Part shown: in pieces, positions 55,204 through 64,000 of the stretch | How the letters are laid out: each line of letters starts with the position of its first letter | Position numbering within the stretch: the first letter of the stretch is position 1 | Origin: Larix kaempferi | Taxonomy: Eukaryota > Streptophyta > Pinopsida > Pinales > Pinaceae | Assembly: GCA_027924585.1 (NCBI GenBank) | Contig: BSBM01000712.1 | Span: 5,234,501 to 5,298,500 of the forward strand | Length of the DNA: 64,000 bases | Reading direction: 5' to 3' | The notes under the pieces: generated by a model | What the model saw: only the letters and a program-made list of their open reading frames with translations | What the model was told of the DNA's origin: nothing | Database searches by the model: none | Translations under genes and position numbers: made by a program

Positions 55204-56055
55204 TTAAAAATGAATGAAAAGAAGATCCAAGAGTCTCTCAGCATTCTCCATGACACTCAAGCATTGGTGTCAAATTCTTGTTGGAGAGCTACTTCATTGG
55301 AGGAAACATCCTTCCTTGAAGACATGGAGAAGATTCAAAGAGCAATGTGCCACATCAAAGGTAATTTCATGTCTTTGCTTTTTGATAGAAACCATTTGTT
55401 TTAGCTTAATGAATTGTTACATGATGCATACTTGAAGAATAATGAGGATATTCATAAGCTCACAATTCCAAATTTGCAACTTCTTGAAAACTTGCAAGAT
55501 ACTTGTTTTTCCTCCTATGTTTTAGATTGTCAAATGGTAGATTGTTTGGAGGATTCTCATGACATGGTGGATCATGAGAAATGTGGAAAATTGAATGTGC
55601 TTGATGTGTTTGAAGATGAACTTGAAGAGATCCAAACACTTGATGTGGTGGAAGAGGAACTTGAATTGTCTCTTGATGAAGGTTATGCAATTTTTAAAGA
55701 GCATGATTCTTCTACATTGGAACCAATCTATGACAAAGGTTCCACACTTTTGAAGGAGCTGCATTATACTACCCATATGGATCCTTCCCATGATGAAACT
55801 TTTGCACTTTTTGATCATTTGGGTGAGTTAGTTAATTCTCCTACATCCTACAATTCCATGTTTTGCAGCATTAGTCTCAATGAAGAATGGGTGAAAGGGT
55901 TTTTTTTATGGTGCCACATGAGGAGTATGGAACTCCTAAATTTACTTTTTATGATGATATGGTTGGAGCACATTCTTATTCACATTTGCAGCAACATCCT
56001 TTGTTACTTTATGATAATGCACATCTACATGGATGTACCTATGATATGCATTTGA
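55204..56055 (+). pseudogene. Outer element: acidic protein, continuation after the inner insertion
   Basis: The frame of 43134-43601 goes on through a 67-codon stretch to a stop at 55402-55404. It then continues in the same reading frame (55414-56055) with YLKNNEDIHKLTIPNLQLLE, ELEEIQTLDVVEEELELSLD and THMDPSHDETFALFDHLGE. It is strongly acidic with Leu-spaced helices. No known family is recognised. It may be a derived spacer or structural protein of the element. Confidence 0.5.
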
Positions 56056-56366
56056 GTCACTTGAAGACTCATGGTTTTTCTTGCTCAACACTTGATTCAT
56101 TTGATGTTGGAGGAACTTCATCCAACACTTGGGTGAATGGATTTATGATTGGAGAACATTTTCGTTGTCAGCCACAAACTTTGTTATATCTTTATGATTC
56201 TCACATTCAGGGATGTATGGGTGAGACTTCTTTGAGTCATTTGAAGTCTCCTTGTTTTTTCTGCTCATTATTTGGTTCAGATTTTAGTGGAGATTCTTCA
56301 TTCACTTCTTGGATGACAGAATACATGGCTGAATATTTTGATGCATATCACATCCTTTTGGAGTAG
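55887..56366 (+). pseudogene. Outer element: frame with two ~60-residue repeats
   Basis: After a probable one-base shift in the T-run near 55900, an open frame carries two similar units of about 60 residues. One has LLLYDNAHLHGC then LSHLKTHGFSC. The other, about 180 bp later, has LLYLYDSHIQGC then LSHLKSPCFFC, each followed by a Ser/Gly/Trp segment. Conserved positions include Tyr-Asp, His, Gly-Cys, Leu-Ser-His-Leu-Lys and a final Cys. The Cys/His spacing could form a metal site, but this is speculation. No family is recognised. Confidence 0.55.
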
Positions 56367-56432
56367 CATTATAGGACATGGAATCCTCACCTATGTCATT
56401 GGAGCAGATTTGATTGGTCACTTGAAGCTTGT

Positions 56433-56936
56433 ATGCACTTGGAAAATGGTGGTCTACTTGCTTGGAGGTATAAGCACTTTCATGATTCTTTGATGAAACA
56501 CCTCCTTGATGTACATTTTCATTATGCTGTTATGTACTTTGATGATATATATTTTGTACTCATGATGTTTGGAAGAATGCATACAAGAAAATGGGATCCA
56601 GGAATCCTCTTATCTGATGATATGGTTTGGAGAGCACTCCTAATTGTTGGGGTGCAGTACATGCAATGAGACCCTGGAATAATTTTTGTCTCATTGGTTT
56701 CAAATTTTTTGGGGAAACAAGCAGTATGGGAGATGGATTTCCCACTCAATAAAGTGATTTTTATCAGATTAGTGCATCATCAAGCATGGTGGTTCCTCTC
56801 TAAAATCTTCACGGAATCTCAAAGACTCAAGGTTGGGCAATTCAATGGCAACTTCAAAGAATTATACAGAAAGCAGGTTCTTCAACACCCATGTTTGAAA
56901 TTGCTTGAGGACATGCAATATTGGGAAGGGAGGATT
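56433..56936 (+). pseudogene. Outer element: 3' coding remnant with chromovirus-like tail
   Basis: Two short frames (56433-56669, 56694-56975) end in KQVLQHPCLKLLEDMQYWEG, overlapping the purine tract and LTR start. The chromovirus pol ends with ILQYPNLQLLEDNQSWVG at the same position relative to its LTR. This indicates that the outer element kept the 3' terminus of an autonomous chromovirus while its pol was replaced or lost. Confidence 0.65.
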
Positions 56937-58780
56937 TGTCATGTCCGAAATTGGCATTGGGTCACAATGGCCTAAGCACATTGGACATATTCATTAGAGT
57001 TTGTCAAATTGATGCTAAGGGTCAAATAATTGCCAAGGAGGAAAATTACTAGTTTCCTAGGTTTGGGGTGGAAGCTTTGGGATTTGGAATAAGGGGAATA
57101 ATAAATGATGTTTGAACATTAGAATAGCATAAATATTTAATAAAGGGGCTAAATAAATATATACAAGTGAAAATCAAAGTGGCATTTGATCATGAAGACA
57201 CATGGAGGAAGGGGGACCCACATATGGCTAGATTTCCCCACTACACTTGGCATCATTCTCTCACCAATTTGAATTCAAGGTGAATGGTAACATACTTGGG
57301 GGAGTTCAGAAGGTATTATTCATTGCATGACTCATCCAAGGTCGAAATTTAGAGGAAGAGTAACTCCCATGGAAGAGGAAGAGGCAATCTGGAACTAGTG
57401 AGACACTTGGGCTAGATTCCCTAGCTCTATGACAACAATGATGAAGATGCTATGACACCTATGACACAAATCAGACCTGAAGACTGACATATGACATATA
57501 TGACATGTCGGGGCTAAAAATAGCCTCCAAGAGGGCGCTAAAGGGAGTTAGGGCAGCTAAGACGCTTCCACATGTGATTTGGTGGAAGTGGGAGACTAGG
57601 AATTGTTGTACAAGTGGTGTTCTTTGGAATCTCTTACCAACTTGAGTTGGCATGAGTCTCTTGGAAGGAATTCGACCCATGGAGGACATTAGAAGTTTAT
57701 AAATGTCAGTAAAAAATAATGAAACCAGCTTTTGATCATTTGATAAATTTGCAATTGTATTTGTGAAGAGGGAGAGCTAGTGGATGACTAGTTTCTTACC
57801 TTAGCCAGTTTCGAGGGTGAAAGATTCCCATCCAAGTTGGTAATTGGAAAGGCCATTCGAACCTTTAATTTGGATCTTTAATGGAGTGTTTATTTGCAGG
57901 TGTAATCTACAAGGTATCTCATGGTTTCTTCTAGTGCAACACACTCTCTCAACCATTTCTAGTTTTGATGGCATATTCTTGACCCTTGAGGGAGGGCATT
58001 TTTTGTGAGCTCTTGTACTCTTTGGGAGAGATTATCACGATCTATTTATGTTGTAATATGATTAATATACTTTTTTATTCATCTCCAGAAAGTTTCAGGT
58101 TGAAATACCAAGTGGTTATATGTAAAATGGATTATTAATGAGAAAACAGTGACCATTCCCCCACTAGATTGATGTATGCCAATGTATTGATGATGATTTC
58201 GAAAGGAAGAATATTTCTATGATATATTTATGATGTATGGACTGCCATTGATGAGTATTACAAGTTTCATGTTCAACACTTAAGCATTTGGAGCCATCTT
58301 GCTCAGTTTTATTTTATTTAAAGAAGATTTCATGCTATTTCCCCCAAGGTTGAACTAGTGATTTTTGTTGTTGTTTGGGAGAAGGTTAGAATAGACTTAA
58401 TAATTGATTAATGGTGCACATGAGACCTAAATAATGTCCCTCGGACATCCCCTACCTCTGTTCAGAATTTCGAGTGAGTTTGGAGGCATTTGGGGAGTCA
58501 TTTTCAGTACTTACCCTGGGGGGATTTGAACCCCAAATTGCTAGTTAAATTCCATACTTTTTCCAGAATCTTAAACAAGTTTGCAGAAGTATTTTGATGG
58601 TCATAAATAATCCATGAACATCATAATCAAGTACAAATATCATCCATACACCTTCATTGAAGATTTAGAGGCATTTGGAGCCAATTGGAGACCTAGGCAT
58701 CAAAACTAGTCAAAGGTCGAATTTGGGGAAAAAGTGAAAAATTGGTCCTTTTAATAAAATTCTTAAAGAGGGACATTACA
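56937..58780 (+). repeat. 3' LTR of the outer element
   Basis: 1844 bp. It retains better termini than the 5' copy (TGTCATGTCC/GGACATTACA, an imperfect inverted repeat). It is followed by the resumed LINE B frame. Confidence 0.92.
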
Positions 58781-58785
58781 TAAAC

Positions 58786-60760
58786 CTAATGACTACTAGA
58801 AAGTGATTGGGTCTGGTTAACAACTAAAATTTGGAAAATATTACACTTAAGGTGTAACAAATGCCTTTCTCATTGAGGTCGTTTCATTATGATAAAATAT
58901 GTTCTTGAAGCAATCCCAATTTACTGGGTTTCTTTGGCCTTTGTTCCAGTTAGTATTCTAGAGCATATTAGGAAGTTGTGTTTTATTTTTTTGCGGAAAA
59001 GAAATTCAGTGGAGCCTGTCTATCACTTGACAGCTTGAAGCAGCTTAACCCTTCCAAAAGAGTTGGGTGGATGGGGTTGGAAGCATCCCTTTCACTTTGC
59101 AAAGTCTCTAAGGGGGTGTGGAGAATCCTAAAGGGGGAGGGTTTGTGGGTGAAAGTGGCCATTCAGAAATACATCCTTCCTCTATCTATTGAGGAATGGT
59201 TTCATATCATAGCAAAGTCTATCAGAAATGTTTATAATATGTGGAAGGCTATTATTTTGGCTTTCAATGCTATAGGAGGAATGTTGGATATGGTAATAGG
59301 GTTAGGATTGGACAGGGTCCATGGATTGGTTGCTCGAGTGCCCACATTTTACCTATGGCTATGGTGGAGGTTTTGAGAGATCAAGTATTGGTCATGTTGG
59401 GGTAGGTTGGTGATGTTGTTCACATTACAACCACAAGAAAGTCTTAGTTAAAAGTTGAGGATTTGGGCTTTGTGGATGATGAGAAAGCTTTGTGGGATGG
59501 ATATTTAAAGGATTTACAGTCCTGCCATGTTAGATTATAAGATAAGCCTAATGAGTTAATCTAGTCAAGGAATGTTGTGGGGGGTACCTATACTCCCAAT
59601 CTTGGATATAAAGTCATCAAGGAAGAAGAAGAGATTCCAGAGCCTCCTTGGTAAGTTGTTGTGCTTTGGAACTTTAAGTGGCCCCTAAAAGAAAAACATT
59701 TTTTGTGGATGGATTTATCAGACAAAGTTCAAGTGTGGGATTCTATGCACAGAAGGTTTTGGGTAGGCCCAACTAGATGCCCACTGTGTAAAGATCATAA
59801 TGAGAATATAGCTCATCTCTTTATAAATTGTTCATATATTGTAAAGATGTGGGAGTTTGTCTCTATGGTAAAGGGAATTCAACTTTCATGGACTGGACAA
59901 ACCTATTTGGAGGTCTTCAGACCTAGGTTAATGATGTGGCTTTTAAATATTTCTTAGCTCTACCTATTTTTTTGATATGGGGGACCTGTCTTGCTAGGAA
60001 CAAAGCCATCTTTGAAGAAATTCACATTCCTCCATCATTTGTATGCTTCAAAAGGTTTAGCTCTCCTCAACCATTTTCCACGGGTAGAATGACCTCCAAA
60101 TGTAAGAATCATTAAGGAGGAGACTATTGATAGAACTAGCAGTTGGATCTTTTTTGATGGGGCTTCTCATGGTTTACCTGCTTTGGGGGGACTGGTGGCA
60201 TCCTTTCCATTTATGAGCATCATTGGATAAAATTCTCTACTAGAATTGCCTACAACTCCAATAATAGAGCATAATTGATGGCTCTAAAAATATCTTTGCA
60301 GCTTGCATTATTAGTTGGTATCCGAAAGTTACAAGTCTCGGGGGACTCCAAACTAGTTATAAAATAGATGAGAATAAAGAGGACTCCCAAAAATATTTTA
60401 TTAAGGCCTATTTGTGAGGAACTGATCTGCATCAAAGGACTGTTCCAGGAGATCAAATATCAACATATTTATAATGAGAGAAATAGACTGGTTTATCAAC
60501 TGTCCAAAGAAGGCTTGCCGGTTGGAGATGGTATTTGGCAACGCTGGGAAATGGACAATGATGTCCTTATGGAACATGATCAGGGACCACATCCAGGATA
60601 AAAATTCAGAAGAGAACACTCTTGTGGTTATGAAGTCTATTCTTTCACAGGATGAAACTGTAAAATTTGTTTTTGAAATATTTTTATTTGCTACTTGGAG
60701 ATCTTTACTATCTCCTTTTTCGTATTTGGGCTCTCTATGTGGCCCAATTAGTGATAGATT
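58786..60760 (+). pseudogene. LINE B RT thumb, zinc motif and RNase H
   Basis: From 58786 the frame resumes as PNDY and then, across shifts, gives VSILEHIRK-, GGWGLK- and WVKVAIQKYILP-like blocks typical of the L1 RT C-terminus (58978-59376). At 59661-59957 a clean piece contains TRCPLCKDHNENIAHLFINC, the zf-RVT zinc site with all ligands, within a WNFKWPLKEKHFLWM context. Near 60130 WIFFDGASHG marks the start of an RNase H domain, and NRLVYQLSKEGLPVG (60368-60601) its end. Overall it is broken by at least three frameshifts. Confidence 0.8.
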
Positions 60761-61254
60761 TGTTGGACACACCGAGCACACTGAGAGGGGGGGGTGAACA
60801 ATGTGTATAGCTTTTTATTACTTTTTCAACTTTAACAATCATCAACTGCTTCTTCAATACATCATTCATTAATGTATTACCACATTATCATTATATCATC
60901 AGCATTATTAACAATTACAGCTCATCATATCATCATCACATAGGAAGCATAGAAAAACACAGTACACAAGATTTTTACGTGGAAACCCAAGTCCTGGGGG
61001 AAAAACCACGGAAGCCTTTATAATAATAATTTACCAGCAACAACTGGAAGGAGGTAACAACCCCCTTTGTTACAAAGACTTCAATTCTCCAGCTACAACT
61101 GGAAGGAGGCTACAACCCCCTGGTTTACAGGCTACAACCTGAAGGAAGCCTTAGCTCCCTATATTTCCTTGCCCCGTCCTGCACCCTGATATGAAGATAG
61201 TAACTGAACTATTGAACCACAAACTGCACTGATCCTGCGGACCTGCTATCCAAC

Positions 61255-61375
61255 ACTTGTACCACACTGCACAATCTAAACCACACTGCCCAACCTTTAC
61301 CACACTGCACAACTTGTATCACACTGCAAAATCTAAACCACACTGCACAACCTGTACCACGCTGCAAAACCAATT
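61255..61375 (+). repeat. Minisatellite in the 3-kb LTR: ACCACACTGCACAA units
   Basis: About six imperfect units of 19-22 bp based on TACCACACTGCACAATCT. A second array around AATCAATCTGT and CTAGCTGTACC follows at about 61455-61530. Confidence 0.8.
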
Positions 61376-63760
61376 TCACTGCTCATCAACTGTCCACTAA
61401 CCATTAACTGACCACTGCTCATCACAACTATGTCACACTGTTATCATCCTGTACAATCAATCTGTGCAATCTAGCTGTACCAATCAATCTGTCTGATCTA
61501 GCTGTACCAATCAATCTATGTGCATAAATCAATCTGTTGTTCTCATTATTCGAATCAATAAAACTGAGTTCAACGAACTGTGTACCAGACCACCTGGGTC
61601 AAACCAACTGCTCATACAACTCAGCCAATCTGAGTTAGAGAAACTACACATAAGGCAACCTGTGCCAACCTGTACCAAGCTGCTTATGTACCTATTAAGA
61701 AGATGACACCAATCCTCTGTTTCTGTAGCTCACTTTAGTCTTTGTAGCACCAAAACTCCATTCTTGTAGTTAACTTCAATTCCTGTAACGTCCTTCGATT
61801 GTGGTACCCCTTCAAAAGCTATCTTCAAACAATGTCACAAACAATTATGGAGCTACAACATTGCCCTCAAAAGCTCTCTTCATCTACACATGATATACAA
61901 ATTCTTTGTTTTGTACAAAAATTGCTTCTTTGCATATGTTTACTTAATTCTTCATGCTCTCAAACCCTCTCAAATCATACAGGTATTTCACATTCTCAAA
62001 ACTTCTCCAAAACAGAGCATCATATCGTAAATTCAATCATGTTGTTGCCACAATTCTTAGACTTTCTTTCATCAGCACATAATGTACACTGTCTTCATCA
62101 TTCCTGTAACACTACTTCCTGTAGTTCCTATGACACTACTTCCTGTAGTTTACCACTTTTGTTCACAAATATTTTCACATGATATCCAGTATTTCTGTCA
62201 CATGGTTCTTTACATTTGCACTCAAGACATTAAGTCTCTTCTCAGAAATTCATTTCACACTTACTCTTTTCAGATCATTTCAAGACAAAAATTCATACTA
62301 CTTTTTCAAAACTTCTTGATACAAATATTTATACTGATACACTGTATATCAAAGTTGCCTTGTTCTGCAACCATTTGATCTTACCTTGATATGGATTCGT
62401 CTTGAATTGGAGTATCAGTGATTTGCACACCAACCTTTCATACTGTATAGAGATCCTTCTGCAATTTGCACACATGCACTCAAACCCTAATCTTTACTTA
62501 TTCGTTTTGCCTAGTGCTTCTCCAGATCATTGCACCAATCGACATTTACTCAGCTCTCATGTTCTTTTCTTCCTCAACAATTCGTGAACCCAGATCATTA
62601 AGACATCAAGTTATCTTCGATTGACTTCATCTTGTGTCTCCTCTTCGTGCCTCAGAGCTTACTGCTCTTCACCTCACAACTTCACACAATTTGCAAAACA
62701 AAATTACAAGCTCTTACTTGAATCACTGTGGTCACCGAAATTCTGCCTCAGTCACGAATTTCTGCCTCAGTCACAAATTTCTGAGCTTGTGTCCTGCTCC
62801 ACTGTGGCTTATTCTGAGTTGGTTCAAAAAGCCTGGAACTTTAGGATGTCTCTGAGTTTGATCTTCCTTCATGTATGCCTTTTTGTCCTTACATATAATT
62901 GTGACTTCAACATGATAAACATTGAGGCATTGACTCTGCCTAAATCAGACTTTCATCACCTTCAAACTACTGCTGCAAACACATATGGATGCCTTCATGT
63001 GGTTAGGTCTTCATCACCGTGGTAGCCTTTTATTTATGCTTCTAAAAATCAGAATTACAACTGTGGGAAACCCAAAATTTAGTGCTGGACGGTTTCACTG
63101 TCCTGAGAGATGTGCTGTAGCAGCCCGAATGACCTTTTGTTGTGACCCGTAATTATCGAGGTAGCCTCAGTCTACATTCACTCGAAATCAGAAATAATGC
63201 TCTGCTGTAGAAATTCTTGCTCTCATTTGCAGCTACCTCAGTAAATAACCCGAATTTCAGAGACAGATCTTCAACAAAATGCACACCTGATTTTTACTAT
63301 GGCTGTCCCTCAGACCCACGAAATTCAGAGCTCTTCCTCCACACAAATTCCACATACCCAAAAATAAAAAAAATTTAGTCTACTATTGCTGCTACAGTAC
63401 CGCTGCTACAGTACCGAACTTCCTCAGACTGAACCAAATTTTCAGAGCCCTCTCTACTCCAACGAATTTATAGCACTCCATCTACACTTGCATTTGAAGA
63501 AGTTATATATATAGTGTTCAACGTGGAGTTGTACTGGGCCGACCTGCTAGTTAAAAAAATATATTATATACAACATTTGTATTTATAAAGGTGTATTTTA
63601 TGACAGCTGGGCCGACCTAACAATTAATTAAATCCTCATTTTTTTCTTTTGCTAGCCGACCTTCCCCCTTAGTATATTTCTTCAATTGTTTTATGCTATG
63701 TTGAGCATGTCTTCATCAAATGTACATTGTATACATCATGTGACCGTTGAGTGCTTGTGA

Positions 63761-63790
63761 GGGTTATTTATTTATTTATTTATTTATTCA
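63761..63790. repeat. (TTTA)n microsatellite
   Basis: About seven TTTA units within the LTR near the window end. Confidence 0.9.
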
Positions 63791-64000
63791 AAAATAGTAA
63801 ATAACTCATCAGATGACCAAGGGCTTCACCATTCAAGGATTTTATGCCATGATAATGTCTTCTCAATGGCTTAATAATACCACAATACAATCAAATTTTT
63901 GAGGCCATCTTCAAAGTGTATACGTGGTGTAGGAGTATTAAGGACTTAATCAAGGGCTTCATTAAAATGTTTTGAGCTTCAACATTACTATCTAAGAGCC

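Larger units (their letters stand above)
40663..58780 (+). mobile_element. Outer non-autonomous LTR element, TSD xAAAC
   Basis: LTRs 40663-42494 (TGCCATATCC...) and 56937-58780 (TGTCATGTCC...GGACATTACA) are flanked by GAAAC (40658-40662) and TAAAC (58781-58785). A perfect initiator-Met PBS TGGTATCAGAGC begins at 42496, and a purine tract GGGAAGGGAGGATT (56923-56936) precedes the 3' LTR. Without the nested inner element the interior is about 2.8 kb. It encodes a zinc-knuckle protein piece, acidic segments and novel repeat-bearing frames, but no protease, RT or integrase. Its LTRs are homologous to those of the chromovirus at 29192-37469, and its last coding bases resemble that element's chromodomain tail. 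It is therefore likely a derivative mobilised by such chromoviruses (inference). Confidence 0.9.
38050..60760 (+). mobile_element. LINE B: L1-type LINE split by an 18.1-kb insertion
   Basis: The plus-strand order is: 5' ORF pieces (38050-38760), endonuclease start (about 38890-39000), pre-RT and RT (39131-40662), [insertion 40663-58780], RT thumb (58786-59400), zinc-binding RT-associated motif (about 59660-59960), RNase H (about 60120-60600). The two halves join in frame when one target copy of xAAAC is removed, giving LLKPNDY across 40662/58786, a conserved plant L1 block. A C-terminal RNase H is known from plant L1 elements. Numerous stops and a largely deleted endonuclease make it inactive. 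The 3' end is lost at the LTR starting at 60761. Confidence 0.88.
60761..64000 (+). repeat. LTR of the 3-kb family, running off the window
   Basis: Begins TGTTGGACACACC, then CACTGAGAGGGGGGGGTGAA, and shares with the reversed solo LTR at 15690-18732 the blocks ACGTGGAAACCCAAGTCCTG, CCACGGAAGCC and CAGCAACAACTGGAAGG. It cuts off the 3' end of LINE B, and AGATT precedes it. The right end, and therefore whether this is a solo LTR or a full element, lies outside the window. The short open frames inside are not conserved in the other copy. Confidence 0.85.

Overview
The window looks like repeat-dominated nuclear DNA of a seed plant, most likely a gymnosperm. This is inferred from very long LTRs, deep nesting of Copia, Gypsy and LINE elements, and one short conserved plant gene start embedded among them. 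I see no bacterial-type genes, rRNA, CRISPR array or convincing tRNA. Nearly all protein-coding potential belongs to transposable elements, and most of it is broken by stops and frameshifts. Many of the stops are TAG or TGA where CAG, TGG or CGA would be expected, as methylated-C deamination produces. || Left part (1-28 kb). A degraded Gypsy element (LTR near 2250, gag-protease to about 5260, with a 212-bp tandem duplication) is followed by a Copia LTR plus gag (5.66-7.36 kb). Next come a hAT transposase C-terminus (minus strand, 7.86-8.2 kb) and LTR-like non-coding DNA (8.6-12.6 kb). A non-LTR retrotransposon (LINE A, plus strand, about 12.85-23.49 kb) has been split twice: by a roughly 0.95-kb TIR-type insertion and by a minus-strand Copia element (14628-20041, TSD AGATT). 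That Copia carries a 3.04-kb solo LTR of another family (15690-18732). A Gypsy integrase tail and a further degraded minus-strand Copia (about 25.1-28.1 kb) follow. || Host gene. On the minus strand at 28772-28449 lie the first two exons of a HAD-superfamily (DxDGV) phosphatase-like plant protein, with canonical splice sites and both exon ends in phase 0. No further exon was recognised to the left, so the whole 28-kb left part may be its second intron. || Centre (29.2-37.5 kb). A full-length Gypsy chromovirus (minus strand, LTRs 29192-30943 and 35699-37469, TSD TTTAA) carries gag, protease, RT, RNase H, integrase and chromodomain, but has several stops and a small deletion in RT. || Right part (38-64 kb). 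An L1-type LINE (LINE B, plus strand) is split at codon level by an 18.1-kb non-autonomous LTR element (40663-58780). Its LTRs are of the same family as the chromovirus LTRs, but it encodes no polymerase. It is itself split by a very young element (43602-55198) with two 4502-bp LTRs, in which I noticed one difference, a tRNA-Asp-type primer site, a TSD GGACC, and a single intact 594-codon gag-like ORF (48442-50226). This gag-only, giant-LTR element is the most unusual unit here. The window ends inside another copy of the 3-kb LTR family (from 60761). || Each nested insertion could be checked by removing one target-site copy and finding that the host element's reading frame closes up. This works at four junctions: LINE A/Copia, Copia/solo LTR, LINE B/outer element and outer/inner element.
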